Of a DNA stretch of 64,000 nt, positions 17,294-28,994 are shown piece after piece. The stretch's first letter is position 1, and each line of letters begins with the position of its first letter. The stretch is from Prado023 sp963818445 (GTDB lineage Bacteria; Actinomycetota; Actinomycetes; S36-B12; CAIYMF01), in the NCBI GenBank assembly GCA_963818445.1, contig CAWFSG010000019.1, forward strand, positions 1 through 64,000, read 5' to 3'. A model generated the notes under the pieces. That model ran no database searches, was not told where the DNA came from, and worked only from the letters and a program-made list of their open reading frames with translations. A program made the translations under genes and the position numbers.

Positions 17294-19426
17294 ATGACCC
17301 GACCCGTCACCGACCTGCAGCGACGCGTGGCCCCGTTCCGCGTCATCAGCGAGTACCAGCCCGCTGGCGACCAGCCGGCCGCCATCGCCGAGATCGCCAC
17401 GCGGATCGAGGCCGGAGCCAAGGACGTCGTGCTCATGGGGGCCACGGGCACGGGCAAGTCGGCCACGACGGCGTGGCTGGTCGAGAAGCTCCAGCGCCCG
17501 ACCCTGGTCATGGCCCCGAACAAGACGCTGGCCGCCCAGCTGGCCAACGAGTTCCGCGAGCTGCTGCCCGACAACGCGGTGGAGTACTTCGTCTCCTACT
17601 ACGACTACTACCAACCCGAGGCGTACATCCCGCAGACCGACACGTACATCGAGAAGGACTCGTCGATCAACGAGGAGGTCGAGCGGCTGCGGCACTCCGC
17701 CACCAACTCCCTGCTCACCCGCCGCGACGTCATCGTGGTGGCCACGGTCTCGGCGATCTACGGGCTGGGGACACCGCAGGAGTACGTCGACCGGATGGTC
17801 CGCCTGCGGGTGGGCGAGGAGGTCGACCGCGACTCCCTGCTGCGCCAGTTCGTGGAGAACCAGTACGCCCGCAACGACCTCGCCTTCGAGCGAGGGACGT
17901 TCCGTGTCCGTGGGGACACCATCGAGGTGTTCCCCGTGTACGAGCAGCACCCGGTGCGGATCGACATGTTCGGCGACGAGATCGAGCGGCTCATGACCCT
18001 GCACCCGGTCACCGGCGAGATCCTGACCGAGGACCAGGAGGTCTACGTGTTCCCGGCGACGCACTACGTCGCAGGGCCGGAGCGGATGGAGCGGGCTCTG
18101 GGCGGCATCGAGGCCGAGCTCGCTGAGCGACTGGCCGAGCTCAACGAGCAGGGCAAGCTGCTGGAGGCGCAACGGCTGCAGATGCGCACGTCCTACGACA
18201 TCGAGATGATGCGCCAGGTCGGCTTCTGCTCCGGCATCGAGAACTACTCCCGGCACATCGACGGCCGTGAGGCCGGCTCAGCGCCCAACTGCCTGATCGA
18301 CTACTTCCCCGACGACTTCCTGCTGGTCATCGACGAGTCGCACGTGACCGTCCCGCAGATCGGCGGGATGTACGAGGGGGACATGTCGCGCAAGCGCACG
18401 CTGGTCGACCACGGCTTCCGGCTGCCGAGCGCCGCCGACAACCGGCCGTTGCGCTGGGAGGAGTTCCTCGAGCGGATCGGCCAGACCGTGTACCTGTCGG
18501 CGACGCCGGGTCCCTACGAGCTGGCCAAGGTGGACGGCGACGTCGTGGAGCAGGTCATCCGCCCGACCGGCCTGATCGACCCGGAGATCATCCTCAAGCC
18601 GACCAAGGGCCAGATCGACGACCTGATGCACGAGATCCGGTTGCGGACCGAGCGCGGCGAGCGGGTGCTGGTCACGACACTGACCAAGCGGATGTCCGAG
18701 GACCTCACGGACTACCTGCTGGAGCGGGGGATCCGTGTGCGCTACCTGCACTCCGAGGTCGACACGCTGCGTCGGGTCGAGCTGCTGCGTGAGCTGCGGA
18801 TGGGCATCTTCGACGTCCTGGTCGGGATCAACCTGCTGCGCGAGGGCCTGGACCTGCCCGAGGTGTCCCTGGTCAGCATCCTCGACGCGGACAAGGCCGG
18901 CTTCCTGCGCTCCGAGCGGAGCCTGATCCAGACGATCGGCCGGGCAGCGCGCAACGTGTCGGGGCAGGTGCACATGTACGGCGACACGATCACCTCGCAG
19001 ATGCAGACGGCCATCGACGAGACGAACCGGCGGCGGGCGCTGCAGATCGCCTACAACCTCGAGAGGGGCGTGGACCCCCAGCCGTTGCGCAAGAAGATCG
19101 CCGATATCACCGACCTGCTGGCCGCCGAGGACGCCGACACCGAGGAGGTGCTGGCCACAACGATGGGCTCGGGCCGCTCACAGTCCCGCGGTCGAGGGGG
19201 AGCCCGACGTCAGGGGTCGGGGGCAGCCGCCGCCGACGCCTCAGTGGCCACGGGCGCCGCGGCCCGCTCGGACCTGCCGGCCACCGAGCTTGCCAACCTC
19301 ATCCAGGAGCTCACCGAGCAGATGCACGCGGCGGCAGCGAACCTGCAGTTCGAGGTGGCGGCGCGCTACCGCGACGAGGTCTCGGACCTCAAGCGCGAGC
19401 TGCGGGGAATGATCGCCGCCGGGTGA
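17294..19426 (+). CDS. uvrB: Excinuclease ABC subunit B
   Basis: The 710-aa protein is the damage-verifying helicase of nucleotide excision repair. The Walker A motif GATGTGKS is at residues 49-56, the beta-hairpin region YYDYYQPEAYIPQTDTYIEK follows near 100, then the DESH box, the helicase C domain (LLREGLDLPEVSLV, QTIGRAARN) and a C-terminal UVR motif (~665-700) that contacts UvrC. A Gly/Arg/Ala-rich linker lies before the UVR motif. The frame is open far upstream but that part is antisense to the PAP2 gene; ATG 17294 gives the family N-terminus. Its promoter resembles the LexA-independent damage promoter seen at polA and uvrA. Confidence 0.98.
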   Translation: MTRPVTDLQRRVAPFRVISEYQPAGDQPAAIAEIATRIEAGAKDVVLMGATGTGKSATTAWLVEKLQRPTLVMAPNKTLAAQLANEFRELLPDNAVEYFVSYYDYYQPEAYIPQTDTYIEKDSSINEEVERLRHSATNSLLTRRDVIVVATVSAIYGLGTPQEYVDRMVRLRVGEEVDRDSLLRQFVENQYARNDLAFERGTFRVRGDTIEVFPVYEQHPVRIDMFGDEIERLMTLHPVTGEILTEDQEVYVFPATHYVAGPERMERALGGIEAELAERLAELNEQGKLLEAQRLQMRTSYDIEMMRQVGFCSGIENYSRHIDGREAGSAPNCLIDYFPDDFLLVIDESHVTVPQIGGMYEGDMSRKRTLVDHGFRLPSAADNRPLRWEEFLERIGQTVYLSATPGPYELAKVDGDVVEQVIRPTGLIDPEIILKPTKGQIDDLMHEIRLRTERGERVLVTTLTKRMSEDLTDYLLERGIRVRYLHSEVDTLRRVELLRELRMGIFDVLVGINLLREGLDLPEVSLVSILDADKAGFLRSERSLIQTIGRAARNVSGQVHMYGDTITSQMQTAIDETNRRRALQIAYNLERGVDPQPLRKKIADITDLLAAEDADTEEVLATTMGSGRSQSRGRGGARRQGSGAAAADASVATGAAARSDLPATELANLIQELTEQMHAAAANLQFEVAARYRDEVSDLKRELRGMIAAG

Positions 19427-19504
19427 GGCTGCGCAGTCGTGCCAGAATGGTGAGCCTGCGCACGGCACTGGGCCCGACGCGGATTGGCCAGCAGGAGGCT
19501 GTGG

Positions 19505-20542
19505 GTGGACGTTTCGGCGGGCCTCTGGGCAGCCACGCTTCTCGGGCTCCTGGGGATCATCGTCGTCGACCTCATCATCGTCGACCGGCGGCCGCACGCA
19601 TTCACCCCCCAGGAGGCCACCCGCTGGGTGATCTTCTACGTCATCCTCGCCCTTCTGTTCGCGGGCTTCGTCACGCTCACCTTCGGGCGGCAGTACGGCG
19701 GTGAGTTCCTCGCTGGGTACATCACCGAGTACTCGCTGAGCGTGGACAACCTCTTCGTCTTCATGATCATCATGTCGTCGTTCGCCGTGCCCGAGCTGCA
19801 CCGGCATCGGGTGCTGTCCGTCGGCATCGTGATCGCCCTGATCCTCCGCGGAATCCTGATCGTGCTGGGCGCGGCGGCGATCGAGCGGTTCGCTGCGACG
19901 TTCTTCGTCTTCGGGGCGTTCCTGCTCTGGACGGCCATCTCTGTGTGGCGCAGCGGCAACGAGGAGGCGGATCCTGAGGGAAACGCACTGATCCGGTTCG
20001 TTGAGAAGCACGTGCCCACCACCCGCGAGTACCACGGGACCAAGCTCACCGTGCGGATCGACGGGCAGCGGCTGGTGACCCCGATGCTGCTGGTGATGCT
20101 GGCCATCGGCACGACTGACCTGCTCTTCGCGCTCGACTCGATCCCTGCGGTCTTCGGCCTCACCCAGGAGCCGTACCTGGTCTTCACGGCCAACGCCTTC
20201 GCGCTGATGGGCCTGCGGCAGCTGTACTTCATGCTCCACGGCCTGCTCGATCGCCTCATCTACCTGTCCAAGGGCCTGGCGATCATCCTCGGCTTCATCG
20301 CGGTGAAGCTGTTCCTGCACGCCCTGCATGAGACGACCGATCTCGATGTCCCGGAGATCTCCACGGCCATGTCGCTGGCCGTCATCATCGGCGTGCTGAT
20401 CGTGACGGCGATCGCCAGCGTGGTCGCTGTCCGCCGGGACCCGTCGCTGGTCGAGTCCAGCCCCGAGATGCGCCTCGAGCACGAGGCGGACGACGTCGCC
20501 GGCGAGGCACTGCGGCACCTGCCCCCGGAGCCCGAGCGTTGA
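19505..20542 (+). CDS. TerC-family integral membrane protein
   Basis: The 345-aa protein has about nine transmembrane helices and the TerC core: EYSLSVDNLFVF and the later IGTTDLLFALDSIPAVFG, with conserved Asp residues in helices (VDN, FALDS). TerC/Alx proteins are linked to manganese export during metal loading of secreted proteins, and some to tellurite resistance. The last ~35 residues are charged and cytoplasmic. GTG 19505 is chosen over an upstream TTG because AGGAGG lies 6 nt before it. It sits between uvrB and uvrA, a position often kept in actinobacteria. Confidence 0.92.
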   Translation: MDVSAGLWAATLLGLLGIIVVDLIIVDRRPHAFTPQEATRWVIFYVILALLFAGFVTLTFGRQYGGEFLAGYITEYSLSVDNLFVFMIIMSSFAVPELHRHRVLSVGIVIALILRGILIVLGAAAIERFAATFFVFGAFLLWTAISVWRSGNEEADPEGNALIRFVEKHVPTTREYHGTKLTVRIDGQRLVTPMLLVMLAIGTTDLLFALDSIPAVFGLTQEPYLVFTANAFALMGLRQLYFMLHGLLDRLIYLSKGLAIILGFIAVKLFLHALHETTDLDVPEISTAMSLAVIIGVLIVTAIASVVAVRRDPSLVESSPEMRLEHEADDVAGEALRHLPPEPER

Positions 20543-20573
20543 TCAGGAGGCCGGCATTGACGGCGGGAGCCGA

Positions 20574-20595
20574 TGTCGGAGGGCTGTCCTAGGAT
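20574..20595 (+). promoter_or_regulatory. RecA-NDp/PafBC-type damage promoter of uvrA
   Basis: TGTCGGAG (20574-20581), exactly 8 nt, then TAGGAT (20590-20595), 6 nt before the GTG. The core matches TGTCRGTG at 7 of 8 positions. The upstream 14-mer is shared with uvrB, and the -10 with polA. Confidence 0.7.
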
Positions 20596-20601
20596 CGGGG
20601 C

Positions 20602-23475
<2,874 letters not shown>

Positions 23476-23503
23476 GCTGCACCCAACGGACGAGGAGGTC
23501 GTT

Positions 23504-24055
23504 ATGGACGAGAGCAACTGCACAGGTGGCTGCGCCTGCCAGCGGGCAACGGACGAGCGCGGGTCGGTGAGCCGTCGCGGGGTCCTGGCCGGATCGGCCG
23601 CGGCCATGGCCGTCATGGCTCTCGGGGCGTGCGCCTCCGCGGAGGAGACCAGCAGCACGGGGACCGGGACGTCGAGCGCTCCGGCATCCACGACCCCGAC
23701 CGAGTCGGAGTCCGCGACACCTGCGGAGTCGCAGAGCCCCACGGGCGACGCGTCACCCGCTGGCGAGCCGCTTGCGGGCACCGGCGACTTCCCTGTCGGG
23801 GGCGGCGTCGTCGTGAAGACTGCGAACGGTCCGGTGGTCGTGACCCACCCCACCGACAACGAGTTCCTGGCGTTCAACGGCCGATGCCCGCACGCGGGCT
23901 GCCCCGTCGCCGAGGTGCTGGAGAACACGATCATGTGCAACTGCCACGGCAGCACCTTCGACGGGAGCACGGGCGACCGGTTGGAGGGACCGGCGCCCAC
24001 CGGTCTCGAGCCCGTGCCGATCCAGGTCACGGGTGGGGAGATCTACCTGGCCTGA
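23504..24055 (+). CDS. Tat-exported Rieske 2Fe-2S lipoprotein
   Basis: The 183-aa protein has a twin-arginine signal SRRGVLAGSAAAMAVMALG ending in a lipobox Cys (GAC, about residue 43), an Ala/Ser/Thr-rich linker, then a Rieske domain. The cluster ligands are CPHAGC and CNCHGS (C-x-H, C-x2-H). It is likely a membrane-tethered electron carrier on the outer face. Oddly, three Cys (C6, C10, C12) lie ahead of the RR motif. A good ribosome site CGAGGAGG precedes the ATG by 5 nt. Its stop is one base before the uvrC GTG, so uvrC may be translated from the same mRNA. Confidence 0.9.
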   Translation: MDESNCTGGCACQRATDERGSVSRRGVLAGSAAAMAVMALGACASAEETSSTGTGTSSAPASTTPTESESATPAESQSPTGDASPAGEPLAGTGDFPVGGGVVVKTANGPVVVTHPTDNEFLAFNGRCPHAGCPVAEVLENTIMCNCHGSTFDGSTGDRLEGPAPTGLEPVPIQVTGGEIYLA

Positions 24056-24056
24056 G

Positions 24057-26141
24057 GTGACAGCCAGCTTCCGCCCCGCCCCCGGGCAGATCCCCACCGA
24101 CCCAGGCGTCTACCGTTTCCGCGACGGCGACGGCCGGGTGATCTACGTCGGCAAGGCCAAGAACCTCCGCGCACGGCTCACGTCCTACTTCCAGGACCCC
24201 GCCGCCCTGCACCAGCGGACCCAGACCATGGTGGCCACAGCACGGTCCCTGGACTGGGTCGTGGTGGCCACCGAGGTCGAGGCCCTGACGCTCGAGTACG
24301 CATGGATCAAGGAGTTCGACCCCCGGTTCAACGTCCGCTACCGCGACGACAAGTCCTACCCGTTCCTCGCGGTGACCATCGGCGAGGAGTTCCCCCGCGC
24401 ACTGGTGATGCGCGGTGAGAAGCGGCCCGGCGTGCGCTACTTCGGCCCGTTCGCTCACGCCTGGGCGATCCGAGAGACCGTCGACCAGTTGCTGCGGGTG
24501 TTCCCGATGCGCACCTGTACCCGCGGGGTGTTCCGCCGCGCCCAGGCCTCGGGGCGGCCCTGCCTGCTGGGCTACATCGACAAGTGCGCAGCGCCCTGCA
24601 CCGGGGAGGTCACGGCCGAGGAGCACCGCGCGATCGTCGACGACTTCTGTTCCTTCATGGCCGGGGACTCCGCTGCGTTCGTGCGCTCCCGCACCGAGCA
24701 GATGAACGCCGCAGCAGCTGAGATGGACTACGAGCGTGCAGCGCGCCTGCGCGATGACCTCTACGCCCTGCAGCGCGTGCTGGAGCGCAATGCCGTCGTC
24801 CTGCCCGACGGCACCGATGCCGACGTCGTGGGGCTCGCCAGCGACGAGCTCGAGGCGTGCGTGCGCGTGTTCCATGTCCGTGACGGCCGGATCCGCGGTG
24901 AGCGCGGCTTCATCGTGGAACGCGTGGATGACGCCGACGAGGCGCAACTCGTCGCCACCCTGCTGGCCCAGATGTACGCCGAGCCGGATGCTGACGTGCC
25001 CCGACGCGTCCTGGTGCCGGCCCTGCCCGAGCATGGCGAGGTCGAGGTCCTCACCGACTGGCTGGGCCAGCAGCGTGGTGGCCCGGTCGGTGTCTCCGTG
25101 CCTCGGCGCGGGGACAAGCGGGCCCTGATGGAGACCGTGACCCGCAACGCCTCGCAGTCCCTGGCCGCGCACAAGCTGCGGCGCTCCGGTGACCTCACCA
25201 CCCGCAGCCAGGCGCTCACCGAGCTGGCCGACGCCCTCGACCTGCCGACGGCGCCCCTGCGGATCGAGTGCTTCGACGTGTCGAACCTCGGCGCTGACGA
25301 CGTCGTGGCCTCCATGGTCGTCTTCGAGGACGGGCTGCCCCGGCCCTCGGAGTACCGGAAGTTCGCGATCAAGGGCTTCGACGGGCAGAACGACGTCGCC
25401 GCCATCTCCGAGGTGATCGGCCGGCGCTTCCGCCGACTGGCCCGGACAGAGGGCGCAATGGGCGCGGGACCGACCGATGACACCGCATTGAGGGTGACCG
25501 ATGCCGTCGTGGAGCCCGGAAGCCTCGGGGAGCCAGCCGGCGTCGATGTCGTCCCGACCGTGGGGGTGGCGGACCCCACGCAACCTCCTGCCCGGTTCGC
25601 ATACCCCCCGTCCCTGGTTGTCATCGATGGCGGGGCACCGCAGGTCAAGGCCGCGTTCCAGGCCCTCGTCGACCTCGGCCTGACCGACATCGCGGTCGTC
25701 GGACTCGCCAAGCGCCTCGAGGAGGTGTGGCTGCCCGATGAGGAGGATCCGGTGATCCTGCCACGGACCAGCCAGGGCCTGTACCTGCTCCAGCGTGTCC
25801 GCGACGAGGCCCACCGCACCGCCATCCGCTACCAGCGCCAGAAGCGCTCGGCGCGGATGACCACCAGTGCCCTGGACGACATCCCCGGACTGGGACCGGC
25901 GCGGCGCAAGGCGCTGCTGTCGCGCTTCGGCTCCGTGCGCAAGCTCCGGGCAGCCACCCCGGAGATGATCGCCGAGGTGCCCGGGATCGGGCCGGCACTG
26001 GCCGAACGCATCATCATCGCGCTGTCCGGTGAGACGATCAGCGCGGTGAACCTGACGACAGGGGAGATCCTGGGCGACGATGTGCCCGTGACGGGGGAGA
26101 TCCTGGGCGACGATGTGCCCGTGACCGAGGAGCCCACATGA
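24057..26141 (+). CDS. uvrC: Excinuclease ABC subunit C
   Basis: The 694-aa protein makes the dual incisions of nucleotide excision repair. Domains in order: GIY-YIG nuclease (GVYRFRD...VIYVGKAKNL, residues 17-~95), UVR motif (~210-245), RNase H-like endonuclease domain with CFDVSNLG and VVIDGGAPQ (~400-570), and two helix-hairpin-helix motifs (IPGLGPARRKALL, VPGIGPALAERI). The tail carries an 11-residue tandem duplication GEILGDDVPVT encoded by a 33-bp repeat. GTG 24057 follows the Rieske stop by one base; the open frame extends a few codons earlier without better evidence. Its TGA overlaps the rapZ ATG. Confidence 0.97.
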   Translation: MTASFRPAPGQIPTDPGVYRFRDGDGRVIYVGKAKNLRARLTSYFQDPAALHQRTQTMVATARSLDWVVVATEVEALTLEYAWIKEFDPRFNVRYRDDKSYPFLAVTIGEEFPRALVMRGEKRPGVRYFGPFAHAWAIRETVDQLLRVFPMRTCTRGVFRRAQASGRPCLLGYIDKCAAPCTGEVTAEEHRAIVDDFCSFMAGDSAAFVRSRTEQMNAAAAEMDYERAARLRDDLYALQRVLERNAVVLPDGTDADVVGLASDELEACVRVFHVRDGRIRGERGFIVERVDDADEAQLVATLLAQMYAEPDADVPRRVLVPALPEHGEVEVLTDWLGQQRGGPVGVSVPRRGDKRALMETVTRNASQSLAAHKLRRSGDLTTRSQALTELADALDLPTAPLRIECFDVSNLGADDVVASMVVFEDGLPRPSEYRKFAIKGFDGQNDVAAISEVIGRRFRRLARTEGAMGAGPTDDTALRVTDAVVEPGSLGEPAGVDVVPTVGVADPTQPPARFAYPPSLVVIDGGAPQVKAAFQALVDLGLTDIAVVGLAKRLEEVWLPDEEDPVILPRTSQGLYLLQRVRDEAHRTAIRYQRQKRSARMTTSALDDIPGLGPARRKALLSRFGSVRKLRAATPEMIAEVPGIGPALAERIIIALSGETISAVNLTTGEILGDDVPVTGEILGDDVPVTEEPT
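26061..26126 (+). repeat. 33-bp tandem duplication in the uvrC 3' end
   Basis: Two copies (26061-26093 and 26094-26126) differ only at the last base. Each encodes GEILGDDVPVT in frame. The repeat lies downstream of the last helix-hairpin-helix, so it extends a non-catalytic tail. A recent slippage or unequal-crossover event is likely. Confidence 0.95.
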
Positions 26142-27025
26142 CGACTACCCCATCCGGTGACGGGATCGCCGACTTCGAGGTCCTGCTGGTCTCGGGGATG
26201 TCCGGCGCCGGCAGGTCGAGTGCCGCGCGGGCCCTGGAGGACATCGGCTGGTTCGTCATCGACAATCTGCCGCCCAAGATGCTGGCCCCCACCCTCGACC
26301 TGCTCGCCGCGCGCTCGGACCTCGACCGCGTCGCAGTCGTGGTGGACGTGCGCGGCGGCCGGCTGTTCGACCAGCTCGAGGCCGCGGTGGCGGAGGTGAT
26401 CGCGCGCGGCGTGGACCTGAAGATCTTGTTCCTCGAGTCCAGTGACGAGGCGCTCGTGCGCCGCTTCGAGTCCAACCGCCGTCCCCACCCGCTGCAGGCC
26501 CAGGGTGGCCTGCTCGATGGGATCCACCGGGAGCGTGCCCTCCTGGGCGACCTGCGCGCCGACGCCGACCTCGTGGTCGACACATCCCACCGCACAATCC
26601 ACGAGCTGCGCCGGGCCATCACTGCGTCCTTCGAGTCCGCTGAGCCCGTCCGGCTGCGTGCCACGGTGATGTCCTTCGGGTTCAAGTACGGGGTGCCGAT
26701 GGATGCCGACTTCGTCGCCGATGTGCGCTTCCTGCCCAACCCCTTCTGGATCCCCGAGCTCCGGGAGCTGCGCGGCCTCGACGCACAGGTCAACGACTAC
26801 GTCGTGGCCCAGGAGGGTGCCTCGGCCTTCCTCGACGCCTACGCCCACATGATCGACCTGGCCACCGACGGCTACCTGCGCGAGGGCAAGCGCTTCGCCA
26901 CCCTGGCCATCGGCTGCACGGGTGGAAAGCACCGCTCCGTGGCCATGGCCGAGAACCTGGCGGCGCGACTGGTCCACGTCGGACTCGAGGTCACGGTGGT
27001 CCATCGGGACCTCGGGCGCGAGTGA
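26138..27025 (+). CDS. rapZ: RNase adapter protein RapZ
   Basis: The 295-aa nucleotide-binding protein has Walker A GMSGAGRSS (residues 20-28), Walker B VVVDVRGG, and the C-terminal RapZ signature FGFKYGVP and IGCTGGKHRSV. In E. coli RapZ controls glmS mRNA decay; in actinobacteria the role is less clear and may involve cell-wall precursor control together with YvcK. ATG 26138 overlaps the uvrC stop by 4 bp (ATGA), and its own stop overlaps the start of yvcK, so all are translationally coupled. Confidence 0.96.
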   Translation: MTTTPSGDGIADFEVLLVSGMSGAGRSSAARALEDIGWFVIDNLPPKMLAPTLDLLAARSDLDRVAVVVDVRGGRLFDQLEAAVAEVIARGVDLKILFLESSDEALVRRFESNRRPHPLQAQGGLLDGIHRERALLGDLRADADLVVDTSHRTIHELRRAITASFESAEPVRLRATVMSFGFKYGVPMDADFVADVRFLPNPFWIPELRELRGLDAQVNDYVVAQEGASAFLDAYAHMIDLATDGYLREGKRFATLAIGCTGGKHRSVAMAENLAARLVHVGLEVTVVHRDLGRE

Positions 27026-28035
27026 TGCCTCCCGCCGTCGCAGAGCCCGGGGGAGCCGCTCGACGTCGTCGCCCGGTCGCTGCCGGCCCAGCTGTGGTCG
27101 CCCTTGGTGGGGGGCATGGCCTGGCCGTCACCCTGCGGGCCCTGCGTGGCGTGACCGACCAGCTCACGGCGATCGTCGGCATGGCCGATGACGGTGGGTC
27201 GAGCGGCCGCTTGCGCCGGGACATGGGCACTCCGCCCCCCGGAGACCTGCGGATGGCCCTGGCCGCGCTGTGCGGCGACGACGTGTGGGGCCGCACCTGG
27301 AGCTCGGTCGTCCAGCACCGCTTCTCCGCCGGGGAGCTGGCCGGTCATGCCATGGGCAACCTGCTGATCACGTCGTTGTGGGAGCAGACCGGGGATGTCG
27401 TCGCCGGACTGGACTGGGTGGCTGCCCTCCTCGGCGCCCACGGTCGTGTGCTGCCGGTGTGCAGCGAGGGCGTGGAGATCATCGCCGAGGTGCTCGACGC
27501 GCCCGGGCACCCGGGGATCAGCGTGGTGCGGGGCCAGTCGATGGTGGCCGTCACGGAGGGCACCGTCCTGTCGATCTCCCTCGAGCCGCCCGATCCGCCC
27601 GCACGGCCGGAGGCGATCGAGGCCATCGCCCAGGCCGAGGCGATCGTGATGGGCCCCGGGTCCTGGTACACCTCCGTCCTGGCCGGGCTCCTGGTTCCCG
27701 GCATCCATGACGCGATCATCGCCTCGCAGGCGAAGCGGATCCTCGCGCTGAACCTGGTGGCCCAGCCGGGGGAGACCGCCGGATTCAGCCCCCAGGGGCA
27801 CCTGCACGTCCTGGGCGAGGCCTTCCCCCAGGTCAGGTTCGATGTCGTCCTCGCCGATCCGGCCCATGTGCCCGACGAGCAGGCGCTGCGCGCGGCCTGC
27901 AGCGACGTCGGTGCCGAGCTCGTCCTGCGCGCTGTGGCCGACCCGCGGGCGGGCCACGGTCATCACGATCCGCTGCTTCTGGGGAGGGCGTTCGCGGAGG
28001 TCATCGGGCATGGCAGTATTCCGGCATGGCGATGA
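27022..28035 (+). CDS. yvcK: YvcK/GlmR-type gluconeogenesis factor
   Basis: The 337-aa protein belongs to the YvcK/CofD-like family that binds UDP-GlcNAc-type nucleotide sugars and links carbon flow to peptidoglycan synthesis. Signature segments: VALGGGHGLAVTLRAL, GMADDGGSSGRLR and MGPGSWYTSVLAG. The start is GTG 27022 or ATG 27025, which overlaps the rapZ TGA; a protein from either is nearly the same. Its 3' end overlaps whiA by 10 bp. Confidence 0.95.
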   Translation: MMPPAVAEPGGAARRRRPVAAGPAVVALGGGHGLAVTLRALRGVTDQLTAIVGMADDGGSSGRLRRDMGTPPPGDLRMALAALCGDDVWGRTWSSVVQHRFSAGELAGHAMGNLLITSLWEQTGDVVAGLDWVAALLGAHGRVLPVCSEGVEIIAEVLDAPGHPGISVVRGQSMVAVTEGTVLSISLEPPDPPARPEAIEAIAQAEAIVMGPGSWYTSVLAGLLVPGIHDAIIASQAKRILALNLVAQPGETAGFSPQGHLHVLGEAFPQVRFDVVLADPAHVPDEQALRAACSDVGAELVLRAVADPRAGHGHHDPLLLGRAFAEVIGHGSIPAWR

Positions 28036-28994
28036 CGGCGGGTGTGAAGGACGAACTGAGCCGGTTGCCGATCACGAAGACGTGCTGCCGCAAGGCTGAG
28101 GTCTCGGCCCTGTTGCGGTTCTCCGGTGGGCTGCACCTGGTGGCCGGCAAGGTCGTGGTCGAGGCTGAGCTCGACACGGGGGCCGCGGCGCGTCGGGCCC
28201 GCAGCGCGATCGCGGACATGTTCGGCCACTCGGCAACCATCACGGTCGTGGCTCCCTCGGGCATCCGTCGGGGCAACCGGTACGTGCTGACCGTGGCCCA
28301 GGACGGACAGCGCCTGGCCAAGCAGGCGGGCCTCCTGGACGCCTCAGGGCGCCCTGTGCGTGGCTTGCCCGCGGTGGTCGTCAATGGCGCCCTGTGCGAC
28401 GCGGAGGCTGCCTGGCGGGGCGCCTTCCTGGCCCACGGGTCCCTCACCGAACCGGGCAGGTCCTCCTCGCTGGAGGTGTCCTGCCCCGGCCCCGAGGCCG
28501 CTCTCGCCCTCGTGGGGGCCGCCCGACGCCTGGGGATCGCGAGCAAGGCCCGCGAGGTCCGCGGCATCGACCGGGTGGTCATCCGCGACGGCGACGCCAT
28601 CAGCGCGATGCTCACCAAGATGGGCGCCCATGAGTCGGTGATGGCCTGGGAGGAGCGGCGGATGCGCCGTGAGGTCCGGGCGACCGCGAACCGCCTGGCC
28701 AACTTCGACGACGCCAACCTGCGTCGCTCCGCACGGGCGGCCGTCGCCGCCGGAGCGCGGGTGGAGCGGGCCCTGCTCATCCTCGGCGACACCGTCCCCG
28801 ACCACCTGGCGGTGGCCGGCAAGCTGCGCCTCGAGCACAAGCAGGCCAGCCTCGAGGAGCTCGGTGCCCTGGCTGATCCGCCGATGACCAAGGACGCGAT
28901 CGCCGGCCGGATCCGCAGGCTCCTGGCACTTGCCGACAAGCGCGCCATCGAGCTCGGGATCCCCAACACCGAGGATGGCATCTCCGCGCAGTGA
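28026..28994 (+). CDS. whiA: Sporulation/cell-division regulator WhiA
   Basis: The 322-aa protein has an N-terminal LAGLIDADG-like domain (residues ~1-215) and a C-terminal DNA-binding helix-turn-helix (~220-310, RLANFDDANLRRSARAAV and LEELGALADPPMTKDAIAGR). WhiA works with WhiB in actinobacteria to control division genes. The N-terminus begins ATG 28026 (MAMTAGVKDELSRL). It closes the coupled uvrC-rapZ-yvcK-whiA run. In many relatives a gap gene follows, but here pgk follows after 116 bp. Confidence 0.97.
   Translation: MAMTAGVKDELSRLPITKTCCRKAEVSALLRFSGGLHLVAGKVVVEAELDTGAAARRARSAIADMFGHSATITVVAPSGIRRGNRYVLTVAQDGQRLAKQAGLLDASGRPVRGLPAVVVNGALCDAEAAWRGAFLAHGSLTEPGRSSSLEVSCPGPEAALALVGAARRLGIASKAREVRGIDRVVIRDGDAISAMLTKMGAHESVMAWEERRMRREVRATANRLANFDDANLRRSARAAVAAGARVERALLILGDTVPDHLAVAGKLRLEHKQASLEELGALADPPMTKDAIAGRIRRLLALADKRAIELGIPNTEDGISAQ

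Noticed and set aside
17150..20601. LexA/SOS box (GAACnnnnGTTC) before uvrB or uvrA
   Set aside because: Only a half-like TCGAAC near 17167 was seen; no paired half-site is at a usable place, and a RecA-NDp-type promoter explains both genes better.
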